A stretch of 64,000 nt of DNA from assembly GCA_020746995.1 (NCBI GenBank), contig JAGPXD010000005.1, forward strand, positions 2,666,001-2,730,000. The letters run 5' to 3'. The notes beneath the pieces are model-generated. The model saw only the letters and a list, made by a program, of their open reading frames with translations, made no database searches and had not been told where the DNA came from. Origin of the DNA: Plectosphaerella cucumerina. Taxonomy: Eukaryota > Ascomycota > Sordariomycetes > Glomerellales > Plectosphaerellaceae. This document shows positions 1-10,080 of the stretch, in pieces; the first letter of the stretch is position 1, and each line of letters opens with the position of its first letter. Position numbers and translations under genes: made by a program.

Positions 1-917
1 TTGTGCTAGGGGGGAAAGGAGGTCCGCGGCGCGGTAAGGAAGGAAGCCGCTGGTGGAACGGCAGGCCAGGCGCGCCGCGATGGAGAGTTGAAGGCAGAAT
101 GGCAGGAGCATTGGTGTCCAAAGTCCGCCCAGACGGAGATCACGATTCAACCCACAATCCCACCCCGCTGACTGCCAGACCAGACACTGGACAAGGCCGG
201 CCGACCCCTGGCTAGCAGCTACCGTGACCGCGCTACCGCGCTTGTAAAGTATTATTTCATGGCACCCGGGGCCCGCGCCTTCCATGCCTCTTGCCTCGGG
301 GTGCCGCACCAGAACTGGACTTGGAGACTACCAGCCATAGTAGATGCTGACCGACTCGCTCACAACTTCTGTCTCTCCATCTCTCCATCTCTCTCTTCTT
401 TCCACCGCCCCCCTCCATTCCTCTCCCCCCTCCGTCACTTCTGCATCCGTCAGCCACCGCCCGCAGACAGACAGACGCCCTGCTTCCGACAAACTGGCAC
501 TCCAACGCCTTTTTCGACGACCACCGACGAACTTTGCCCAACAAGCACACTTCCTGTTGTTGCACACTCAGCCGGAGGGACCGAGCCAACGCCCATCATC
601 CGAACAGAATCGCGCGCGAGTAGCCTAGGCCAATAGCACCAACCCGCGGCCCCTCCCCTTTTCCCGGCACTCGACGTCAGCAAAAGAGCCCGACCCTGCC
701 TCTCTCCCGGCATCGCCGTTGTCAGCTGCTCGACCGATCACCGACCACACCTCCGGGCGACCCGAGAACCGGTCCCTTCTTCAACCCACCCACCTCCCCT
801 CTGCCGACCGACCGACCGATCGATCCTTCTGCCGAAGACCAAGCTTCACCCTCGAGCGGAACATACACGTATACACACGCACACGCGCGCGCGCACACAC
901 ACTCACAGAACGCAACC
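1..917. other. Upstream region and leader of the ceramide synthase gene
   Basis: No protein gene is supported here; the open frames start at non-ATG codons and look like shadows. The part from about 340 to 720 is pyrimidine-rich (runs of CTCTCC and CCCC), as expected for a fungal promoter and long 5' leader. A mixed CA/CG dinucleotide repeat lies at about 871-907, immediately before the start codon. The start context is CGCAACC before ATG, close to the usual fungal context. Confidence 0.6.
871..907. repeat. CA/CG dinucleotide microsatellite in the LAG1 leader
   Basis: Alternating purine-pyrimidine repeat (ACACACGC, then a CGCGCG core, then ACACAC) directly upstream of the LAG1 start codon. 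Alternating CG/CA can adopt Z-DNA; that is inference. It lies in the probable 5' UTR. Confidence 0.8.
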
Positions 918-2366
918 ATGGCGGGCCCCTCTCAGGAATCGGAGCCGTTCCCTCCCTTCAGCACCTCGGCGCAGCAGTTCGAGGCCGAGCAGCGCGCCGC
1001 CGCCGCCGCTGCCGTGGCCTCCGCCGGCAGCGATGCCCGTCGCCGTCCCCGCAAGTCCAGCGCCCTCGGCGAGGATATCCACGTCGGCGACACGCGCGCC
1101 CCGGCCCTGGCCACGTCGCGCCTGAGCCTCTCGGCCGCCGACCACCCCAACTCCAGCCCGAGCCCGAGCCCGACCACGGCCGTCGCCGCCGCCCCCAAGC
1201 GCATCTCGAAGCGCCGCCGCGCCCGCGGTCTCGTGCGCCGCTTCCGCAACCTCATCATCAAGCGTACCTACGTCCTGCCCTCCATCATCCTCGCCCTCTT
1301 CGGTCTCGCCTACGCCATCAACCCTACCCCCTCCAACCCCGTCTACTACTTCATCATCCTCGCCTACCGCCTCGAGCCCGGCTCCGGCGAGTTCCTGGCC
1401 GAGCCCGCCGGCGGTCCCGTCACCTACGGCAAGGGTCCCCTCGACTTCGCCTTTGTCAGCTTCTACACCGTCGTCCTCTCCTTCACCCGCGAGTTCATCA
1501 TGCAGGAGATGCTGCGACCCCTCGCCCGCCGCGCCGGCATCACCTCGCGCGCCAAGCAGGCCCGCTTCATGGAGCAGATGTACACGGCCGTCTACTTCTT
1601 CTTCCTCGGCCCTGCCGGCCTCTACGTCATGAGCTCCACCCCCGTCTGGTACTACAACACGGCCGGCATGTACGAGGGCTTCCCCCATCGCACCCACGAG
1701 GCCGGCTTCAAGTTCTACTACCTCTTCCAGGCCGCGTACTGGGCCCAGCAGGGCATCGTCCTCGTCCTCGGCATGGAGAAGCCCCGCAAGGACTTCAAGG
1801 AGCTCATCATGCACCACATCTGCACCCTCGCCCTCATCTACCTCAGCTACCGCTTCCACTTCACCTACATTGGCATCGCCGTCTACAACACCCACGACAT
1901 TAGCGACTTCTTCCTCGCCACCTCAAAGTCGCTCAACTACGTCGGCTGGGCCTGGGTCGACTACTACTTTGTCTTCTTCATCGGCGTCTGGGTCTACTGC
2001 CGCCACTTCCTCAACCTCGCCATCATCTGGTCTGTCCTGACCGAGTTCAAGACCGTTGGTCCCTTTGAGCTCGACTGGGTCACCCAGCAGTACAAGTGCT
2101 GGATCTCCCAGTACATCACCTTCGCCCTCCTCGCCTCCCTCCAGGCCCTCAACCTCGTCTGGCTCTACTACATCGTGCGCATCGCCTACCGCTTCGTCGC
2201 CGGCAAGACCCTCGAGGACGACCGCAGCGAGGTCGAGGACAACGATGAGGAGGACGACGTCGCTGCCGCCGACAAGGCCCCCCCGGCCGTCAAGCGCAAG
2301 GATGCCAACGGCCACGCCATGAACGGCAACGGACATGCCGTCAAGGCTACCGGCGTCTCGCGGTAG
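918..2366 (+). CDS. lag1: Sphingosine N-acyltransferase (ceramide synthase, LAG1/LAC1 family)
   Basis: Single-exon gene of 482 codons. Ceramide synthase joins a fatty acyl-CoA to a long-chain base in the ER membrane, making (dihydro/phyto)ceramide. The protein has a basic, Ser/Pro/Ala-rich N-terminal tail (about 1-115), then several hydrophobic segments forming the TLC domain. The Lag1 motif is clear: MHH at about residues 298-300 supplies the paired histidines, followed by NTHDISDFF and a downstream stretch rich in Trp/Tyr. The C-terminal tail is acidic (EVEDNDEEDD) then Lys-rich, typical of the cytosolic end of fungal Lag1 proteins. The ATG at 918 gives family-typical length. It is convergent with the HMT1-like gene. 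Fungi often carry two ceramide synthases with different chain-length preference; which this is cannot be told from the sequence alone. Confidence 0.93.
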   Translation: MAGPSQESEPFPPFSTSAQQFEAEQRAAAAAAVASAGSDARRRPRKSSALGEDIHVGDTRAPALATSRLSLSAADHPNSSPSPSPTTAVAAAPKRISKRRRARGLVRRFRNLIIKRTYVLPSIILALFGLAYAINPTPSNPVYYFIILAYRLEPGSGEFLAEPAGGPVTYGKGPLDFAFVSFYTVVLSFTREFIMQEMLRPLARRAGITSRAKQARFMEQMYTAVYFFFLGPAGLYVMSSTPVWYYNTAGMYEGFPHRTHEAGFKFYYLFQAAYWAQQGIVLVLGMEKPRKDFKELIMHHICTLALIYLSYRFHFTYIGIAVYNTHDISDFFLATSKSLNYVGWAWVDYYFVFFIGVWVYCRHFLNLAIIWSVLTEFKTVGPFELDWVTQQYKCWISQYITFALLASLQALNLVWLYYIVRIAYRFVAGKTLEDDRSEVEDNDEEDDVAAADKAPPAVKRKDANGHAMNGNGHAVKATGVSR

Positions 2367-3272
2367 AGGAGCAAGGGGAGGTGCGGCCACGCGCACCACA
2401 AGTCACTCGTTTAACACCACACACACACAAGGAGGGCCGGGCACTACGCCCGTCTGCCAAACTCCTGCTAATGCGGATTTGTGCCCGCACGTCGTTCGCT
2501 TGCATGGCCTGGAGAATTTGGAGAGGAAATCCCGCGCGGGGAGACATTGGATTTTGGAAGGAGATCCCCCCGACGGAAAGCGGAAGCGACAGCATCAACC
2601 GGCGTTTCGTCTTTGGGCATGGAACTGGGAAGGAGGGGGAATTGACGAGGAAAATGGGACGGACGGATGCATTGAATGCGCTGCACGGCTTCGCATGATA
2701 TTGTTTGGATTTTGTTGCCGTTGGGGAGATGATGACCGACAATCCCCCACGACATTGGACGGAAGATTGAAAGAGATGGAAAGTATTGTTGAACGAAAGG
2801 GCCTGAAGTTACGACTACGACGACACGAGGCCTCGGTTACTCGCGGGCGGCCTCGCGACTTCCTTGCCACCCCGCCTCCTCCGCTGCACATCTCGGACTC
2901 GACCCCATCACCAGGCTGACCAGCCTCGTGTTCCCCGTACCCATCCCCTGCCCTTCTTCTCGCCCCTCCGTCGTCCGAGACATGGGATCGGGGAAAAGGT
3001 CACGAGTCTTCGCGTCCCCCTCCCGATACCAAAGTCGCGCGTACCTTGGCCGAGGTGGTCACGCGCGGGAAGGGGGGAGGGGTGGAAGAGGGGCACGGGC
3101 GTGGTCACCCCTCCCCCTCCCCGGACATGCCCCACGACAAGCTGGGCTCACGTGTTGCCTGCGCGCGACACACACACACCCACGAGTCGCACGTCGCAAT
3201 GAATTCGCCCGCTTGCCCGCCCCTCGGGTTCCCTCCCGGGAGACGGATTGCGTGCATGCGTCCGCGGATGCA

Positions 3273-3305
3273 GGGGGGGAGGGGGGAAGGGGGGAAGGGA
3301 AGGGG
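3273..3305 (+). repeat. G-tract cluster with G-quadruplex potential
   Basis: Five runs of three to seven G on the plus strand separated by single A or AA (G7-A-G6-AA-G6-AA-G3-AA-G4). This fits the usual G-quadruplex pattern with very short loops. No gene is assigned here. Confidence 0.75.
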
Positions 3306-3945
3306 ATCTCACGTCATGTCACCTCGCCTTGCGCACGTCAGCTGTGCTCCGCCGCGTCGGGACCGAACGATTCGAGCTCAGAGACGGGATTCTAGTAATG
3401 GCGGTCGCGGCATCGGGGACATGTTCCCCGGCGCGAGCACCGTGTGTATCAACATCATGTTCATCTTCCTTGTTCGTTTATAGCCACCGCCGTCGTTGAT
3501 GCCCGATGAGCGGCGGTCCGATGATCTAGCATTTTTGTAATACCATGTATCAGTTGAGCCGATATCTCCCATGCCGCGCGTGATGGCATGTTTCCCGTCG
3601 GGAAATTTACGTCTCAGCCGGGGGCAGAGAGACATGGGACGACAGATTCTGCAAAGTCACATCACTTCTCGAGTCATGTCCTAACACTTGTCATGTCACA
3701 TCACATCACCGATCGCAAGAAAATTGTGAGGATGAATCTAGGATTTTCCAGTCGCGAGACTGTGGGGATTTATGTACCCTTTTTTTCCGTACCCTCGCCA
3801 AGAATGGTGGTATTGGTAGGGAATAGTAAAATAAAAAAAACCTCCAAGAGAAAAACCATCATGAGCAAAACCAGCAAAAGGGTAGGGGGGGCCCCATGCT
3901 CTGACTTTGCCCCCCTTCTTCCAAGAAAACGCCGAATCGCCTGCC

Positions 3946-3962
3946 TGTGTGTGTGTGTGTGT
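3946..3962. repeat. TG dinucleotide microsatellite
   Basis: Uninterrupted TG repeat of about eight units in the intergenic stretch downstream of the HMT1-like gene. Confidence 0.8.
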
Positions 3963-4303
3963 TGTGGTTGATGATGCTATGCCGTGTTGTTGCGTGCTCG
4001 CGTCGCGCACGCCGCCGCCGCAGTGTGTTGTTCAGACCGACCGACCATGACAAGAGAGTTCGTAACTTCGTGACAAGACGGAGATCCGTATGGGTTGATG
4101 ATAAGACATTAATGGGGGAAAATGGGGTGCGGCGGCGCGCTCGTAAAAGAAGAAAAGCAAAAGATGGGTGCGCCGGTAAGAAATGCATGCGTGTCTCTGT
4201 CTCTCGTCTTTCTCTCTGTAACCGTGTACTGGTGGGGGAGATGTGTGTCGTCGTCGCATTCCAAACATGAGAGAAGCGACGGAAAGAAGTGTCGAGGGCG
4301 AAA

Positions 4304-7300
4304 TCAATGCCTCTCGGCGTCGCTGGTGTGGGTGGACTCGGCGTCCGAGCTGTTACCGGAGCTCGACGAGTCCTCACCCTGGGACCCGGACTTGGGTCCC
4401 TGGCTGTTGGGGCCGGGTAGGATGGTGGACGAGGCGAGGCTGTTGTACCCGTCCGAGGTGCCGTCGCCACCGAGCTTCTGGCTAACAATGTTCGCCTTGC
4501 GCATCAGCTTGTGCGCCTTCCTGTTAGCGACGCGGGCCTTCTCCGCGGCGCGCTCGGCCTGGACCTGCTTCTCCCACATGGAGGCGTATCGGCCCTTCTT
4601 GGCCACAAGCTCATCGTGGGTGCCCTTCTCGACAATGCGGCCCTGGTTCAGGACGATGATCTGATCGGCGTGCGTGACAGTCGAGAGGCGGTGACTGATG
4701 ACATGTCGTTAGTGATATGACAGGGTGCGTCTGCGGGGTGGGAGGTTGACTTACGCGATGAGAAGGAGGGTCCGGCCCTGGCCAAGGTTCTCCAGCTTCT
4801 CCTGAATCTCCTGCTCCGTATGGGCATCGAGTGCCGACGTCGCCTCGTCAAGCATGATGATCTTGGGGTCCTTCAGGATGGTGCGGGCAATGGCCACGCG
4901 CTGCCTCTCACCGCCACTGAGGCGGAGCCCACGGTCACCGACCTTGGTGCTGTATCCGTCGGGGAAGGTCATGATGCGGTCGTGGATGGCCGCGGCGCGG
5001 CATGCGTCGTAAACGTCCTCATCGGTGGCATCGGGCCTGGCGTACTTCAGGTTGTACATCAACGTCTCGTTGAATAATGTCGTATCCTGTGGTACGACGC
5101 CAATGAACTTTCTCACCGAGTCGATTGTCAAACCCTTGACGTCGAGACCGTCAACTTCGATGCTGCCTTCGGTGGTGTTGTAATAGCGGAACATCAGCCG
5201 GAAGACAGTCGACTTGCCGCCGCCCGACTCGCCAACAAAGGCGGTTGTGGTCCCGGGAGCGCACTCGAACGAGAGGCCCTGGAGGGCGGGCGTGCGGGGG
5301 TCGTAGGCGAAGCCCACGTCGTTCCAGCGGATATGGCCGCTGCACGTGTCGAGCACCCGGGCGCCAGGGGCGTCCACAACGGTGGGCTTGATCTTGAAGA
5401 GCTCGAGAAGCCTCTCGCCCGAAATCATGGACTGCTGAATGGTGCGGTAGAAGTTACTGAAGTAGTTGAGTGGCTGCTGGAGCTGTCCAAGGTACGTGAT
5501 GAGGGTCATGAAGTCGGCCGTGTCGCGATCGCCGTTGTAAACCTGGTAGGCGCCGCGGAAGATGATAATGGCGAAGCCAGAGATGAAGACAAAGGCCTGA
5601 ATGCAGTTCATGACGTTGATGCCTTCGGTAACCCTCTTCTCGGCGGCCTGGAAGTTCATGATCGCGTTCCTATAGCGAGCAAATTCCCAGCGCTCGGCGT
5701 TGAAGTATTTGACCGTCTCGTAACTAGTGATTGAGTCGTTCTTCACCGCCTCCTCCTCGCGGTCGGCGTTGGTCATGATGCGCCTCTGGTCGGCACGGGT
5801 CTGGGCCATGCGGATGGTGAGGTAGAGGTACCAGAAGGCGAGGCACGTGACGATGACGGCGTAGGTGCTGTCGAACATGAAGTAGAAGACGATGATGGCG
5901 AGGCACAGGTCCATGATCATGGGGGCGACCTGGAAGGTGATCTGTTCGAGGAACTGGTTGATCGAGGCGCCCTTGTTCAGGGCCGAGAGGACCTCGCCGG
6001 TGCGCTTGCCGAGGTGGAAGTCCAGGCTGAGGGAGTGGACGTGCTCAAAGGCCGAGGTGGTCAGAGCCCTGTAGCTGTACTGGGAAACGGGGACCCAGAG
6101 GATGGCGCGCGCGGCGCCGAGGAGCATCGAGGAGCCCTGGAAGAGCTTGTAGATGACCAGCAGAGTCAGGGACTTCCACGGCATCTCGCCCTCGATCATG
6201 CGCTTGGTGATGTAGCCGACCTGAAGGGGCACGAGCATGTTGATGATGCGCTGGGCGATGACAAGTCCGACGCAGAGGAGGCATAGGGCCTGCAGCTTGA
6301 GCGACTTCTTGGGGTACACGTACTGGAAGAAGACACCGTACCCGCGGATGTACTCCCACCAGGTCTTGTGTGGCATCTTCTCCGGGCGATAGAAGGCGGC
6401 CGAGTCGTCCTTGTAGAGTCCCGTGGGCGTCCTGGCAACTGTGGCACCGGTCGCCGATCCATTAGGTCGCCCGGCGGCATTACCGTTACGCGCCGCGGGG
6501 ACCGGCCTGGGAGGGGAGCCGTGTCCGTTCTGGTTTCCGTTCTGGGTCTGATAGTTGGCGATAGCCGCGCGCAGCAGAGGCGTGTCCTCTCTGGGGGCAA
6601 CGTTCTCGACATCGCGCGGGGGTTCGCGGGTGGCGGTCGGCTGGGCCTCGTCGGTCTCGGGCAGGAGCTCGTAGTTGGGCGCCGGAGACCAGGCCTGGCG
6701 GGTCCAGGCGGCGGCGTAGATGACGACGAGGGCGGATACGAGAGCCAGTCTCGTAATGGCAAAGGCGATGTCGATGACCTCCCACTTGGTCATGGAGCCG
6801 TCGAGGCGGGTGAAGGGTTGTCGGACGGTGCTCACGCCGCCGACTTCGTGGTCGCGGAAAAGGAGCAGAGTGGTCAGGGTGATGGTGGATTCGCCGACGA
6901 GAGCCAGAAGCCAGGTCATGAAGTGGGCGACCGAGGGAGTGGTCCGCCATTGGCACAGCGTCAGGACCAGGAAGCCGTGGAGGTTGGTGCCGCCAAAGAG
7001 GTAGACCTGCAGGCGCGCGAGGTGGTCAGTCATGTAACGCGGGGGGCGGTGCTGTCTGTCGAATGCAGCCAAGCAAAGCGCCTCGCAGCGGAGGTTTTGG
7101 GGGACGGGGAACGGGGCATGTACATACGCTCATTGGACCCGTCTCATGCCAGACGTCCTCCCCTCTGGGCCGGGGCCAGACACTGAAGGTGTGGGCGAGA
7201 TGGGCCAGCATATTGGCGAAGAAGGCCAGGCACAGAGCGGCCGAGACCCATATGCAGACGGTCCTCCAGCCTGCGGAGAGCTGAGGACCCCAGGACTCGG

Positions 7301-7553
7301 GTTCCGAGTCGGGATCGGCGCTTCGTCTCTTCTTCTTCGTCACAGGTAGTGGTTTGCCACCTGGGCCGAGGACATCGGGATCTGGCGCGGCTTCTTCGTT
7401 GCGGGCGAGTGTGACGCTCTGGGTGAGGGCGACGAGTATGAAGACGACGAGGAGGGCGAGGGGGTATGTCTCGAGGGTCAGGTCGAGGAGGTAGGAGGCG
7501 ACCGGCACCGGTTCCGAGACCGGATTTGCGCGAGCCTGCTCGAGGGCCTCCAT
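4304..7553 (-). CDS. hmt1: HMT1-type vacuolar ABC half-transporter (ABCB family)
   Basis: Three coding exons: 7553-7128, 7051-4755, 4694-4304; introns 7052-7127 (GTATGT donor) and 4695-4754 (GTAAGT donor, CACTAAC branch). The product is 1037 aa. Exon 1 and early exon 2 encode an N-terminal membrane domain like the TMD0 of fission-yeast Hmt1, followed by a six-helix ABC transmembrane domain and one nucleotide-binding domain. Walker A is GESGGGKST (about 749-757), the signature LSGGE (about 853), Walker B IIMLDEA (about 873-879), and the second splice restores AHRLSTV with the H-loop His. Family members sit in the vacuole membrane and move thiol-peptide or phytochelatin-metal conjugates, giving cadmium tolerance; mitochondrial Atm1-like transporters are the main alternative but lack this TMD0. 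The ATG at 7553 follows directly after a leader-intron acceptor; an apparent upstream start is only TTG. Confidence 0.93.
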
Positions 7554-7560
7554 GATGGGC

Positions 7561-7762
7561 CTGCCGAACGGGGGGTGGTCAGTGGATGCCAACAGAAGGA
7601 GAGGGCAGCAGGAAGCGGCGCCGGCGCGGGAGATGGCAAGCCCAGAGACGATCAGGGCTCTGGCTTGTTGTCCCGTGGCCGTGGGGGTGAAGCGGCGGCG
7701 CGGCTGCTGGCCGGGGAGTGGGAGGATAGGAGGGGTGGGAGAGCGAGGATATTCCGACTTAC
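7561..7762 (-). other. 5'-UTR intron of the HMT1-like gene
   Basis: On the minus strand a perfect GTAAGT donor (GT at 7762-7761) and a TTCGGCAG acceptor (AG at 7562-7561) bracket 202 nt that end seven bases before the start codon. The upstream noncoding exon would run from 7763 into the CT-rich tract up to about 8.2-8.3 kb. Inferred from splice signals only. Confidence 0.65.
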
Positions 7763-8300
7763 AAGGAGCGGATCACGGGCAATTGCAGTCAACAAGTGGC
7801 CAGGGACACATTGCCGAGTTCAGACGATGAACTCTCGGCGTCCCTTTGGCGGTCGCGGCGACAACAAGAACCTCCCGGGAGGCTGTTGGGAGGGGGAAGG
7901 AGGGGAGAGGAGGGCGGAAGGATGTGAAGGCGAGGAGGGGAGAGGGAGGGAAAGAAAGAAGGGTTGAGGAGAATGGAGATGTCGACCCAGGAACGAGACG
8001 GTCGAGAGAAACGACCAGCCAGACAAGAAGGACTGGGAACCCAGACAAGAACCTGACCAGACCAGGCCCTGTCGATAGAGCGAGCGTGTGTGCGTGCGAG
8101 AGAGAGAGAGAGCGAGTAGACAGAGAGACCGACAATGAGAATGACCTTGACCTGGTCCCCGTTTCGTTAGCATACTTCCGGTAGGTAAAGGTCCTGGTCA
8201 AGCGAGTACCCAGGCCGACAAGACAAGACAAGACAGGACAGGGCCAAGGATCGATTCGCGCGACGGCCGTGCGTTGGAGCACCGCCGCCGCTGACCACCG
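7763..8300 (-). promoter_or_regulatory. Probable noncoding first exon and core promoter of the HMT1-like gene
   Basis: Read on the minus strand this is strongly pyrimidine-rich (CTCTCT tracts around 8095-8130 and CCTCTCCCC tracts around 7890-7980), the usual look of a highly expressed fungal leader. A pentanucleotide GACAA repeat (8217-8242) lies at its far end. No coding potential is seen. Confidence 0.45.
8217..8242. repeat. GACAA pentanucleotide repeat
   Basis: About five units of GACAA/GACAG in tandem. Confidence 0.8.
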
Positions 8301-9825
8301 GGATCTTGATGCGTACCTTGCCAGTTTTGGAGATGGCTAGACTCAGTCCGTTCGTGGTGAACCCCACAAGAGTGAGGTCGGTACGGGGACAGGCGGTACC
8401 CAGGCGGGCCAGGGCGCGAGCAGGCGTGCCTCTTTTGGGGGGGTGGGTGGCGCGTGGTTGTGGTGTGCAACGGAGAGGAGGGGGGTAGGCGGTAGAAGAG
8501 AGACAAGGGGGGGGGAGGGGTGCGTCGTCGTCCCACAGGGGAGGGACCCGAGCTGGCTGATGTTGCTCGAGGTCGGCCGGCCGGCTGGCTGCTGGCTGGC
8601 TGAGTGCTCTACTGCTCGGGCTGCTTGGTGCTTAGGTGCTGCTTCGCTGCTACGAGCAGACTATTTGCTGTACTTGCTGGGGTTGGCTGCTGCTGTCCCT
8701 GCTGCTGGGCGCTCTCACAGGCTCACGGAACCTGGGAACCTGAACAACCCCGGCAACGAGATTGTGGGCGTGTGGGTTCCGGTGGTGGGGTCTGGTGACT
8801 TTGGAGTGGCAAGGGGCGCGCTGGGAGACGCCACCGGAGGGACGAAGACTTGGACTCGATGCTGTCCTTTGGGGTGATGGCTCTTGTACTGTAGTGGTGG
8901 TTGTAGGGCCGTTAGGTACCTCTTCTGTCCTGCTGGAGGGCGTGCTAATGACTCTGTTCGTGACTCGGAGGGCACGAGGTGGTGTGGCCTGGGGGAGTGG
9001 TTCGTCAGCTGCGATTCTTGCCGATGGAGGGGAGGGCATCCAGTATTGCCAAGAACTGTCTTGTACGCTGGAAGCAAGATAAATGGATGGAGGGATGGAT
9101 GGCAGGTGGTCCAAGACAGGTCGAGACGTTGCCGTGGCCTGTGGACGTGGTGGGGATGTCCATCAAAAGACGGGCAAAGGCAAGCAAGTGCTGCTGCGGC
9201 GGTACGAGTACGGGGGGTGGGATTCCAGCCAAGCCAACTTGGAGGTACTTACTTGCCAGCGGCGGTGCGTTGCGTGGGTGGGTGCGTGCCTGTGGGCGGC
9301 GGCGGCGGGGCGGCAGACGAACGGCCGGACGATTCGCCCAGACACTTGATCGATCTCTTGGGGGGACAGTGTTTCTAGCCCACGGGCTGCACTGCCGTCA
9401 CAGAACGAGTGACCTGATGCAACCGCGCTTGGAGGGTTGTTGGTTGCGCGTCGAAGCGCGGCGGAACGAGCAGGCCCCGGCTCTAGAACAGAACAGAGCG
9501 GGCAGAAGGATGGGGGTGGGTACTGGGTTGGCGCTTGATCGAGCCGAAAACGGGAGGTCTTGGTAGGATCGGCTTCTTTGGTTGGTGATGGTGGATTGTT
9601 GAGAGGATGGTGTTTTTAGAAGCCTGGGAGGGGAGATTTTTGTCAGCACCGGGGGTGGTGGTTTATCATCGTGGGGCAGGCACGCGAGGCAAGACGAAGG
9701 AAGGAAGGAAGGCACTCACCTGCTGATGCTGCTGATGCTGATATTGCCGGGGGCCTGGCGGGTACCTACAAGGTAGATACTGTTGTAGATACTCGTGGAA
9801 GAACTTGGTGCCTCAAAGATGTTGG

Positions 9826-9862
9826 CCTCCTCCTCCTCCTCCTCCTCCTCCTCCTCCTCCTC
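9826..9862. repeat. TCC trinucleotide microsatellite
   Basis: About twelve perfect CCT/TCC units. A short minus-strand frame across it would encode a poly-Glu run, but nothing around it supports a gene. Confidence 0.9.
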
Positions 9863-9989
9863 GAGCTGCCTCCCATCGACATATGGCCGTGAATGTCTCA
9901 CATCCCGGGACTCGAGGCATTATGTAGATGATAGGCAGTGCAGCCCCAAGACAATGCGTCGGGGAGGTAACGCGCAGGTACGAGTGCCT

Positions 9990-10080
9990 CATGGGCCATG
10001 GCCATGTGTACCAGGGCCACAATGCCATGCCAGCAATGCCATGCCCCGTCCGCCACGCCGGCCATGCCATGCAAGCTCGC
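9990..10080. repeat. Degenerate GCCATGCC-rich repeat tract
   Basis: The words CCATGGCCATG, ATGCCATGCC and CAATGCCATGCC recur about eight times within 90 bases, giving a dense array of imperfect ATGCC units and short palindromes. Seen directly; function unknown. Confidence 0.65.

Larger units (their letters stand above)
2367..4303. other. Intergenic region between convergent LAG1 and HMT1-like genes
   Basis: About 1.9 kb expected to hold two 3' UTRs. No coding frame with family features is visible. It contains a long G-tract cluster at 3273-3305 and a TG repeat at about 3946-3962. Confidence 0.6.

Noticed and set aside
903..1895. 330-codon minus-strand open frame across LAG1
   Set aside because: Antisense shadow caused by GC-rich third positions; composition is Gly/Glu/Ala low complexity with no family features.
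9716..9901. Short frame encoding a poly-Glu run
   Set aside because: Produced entirely by the TCC microsatellite.
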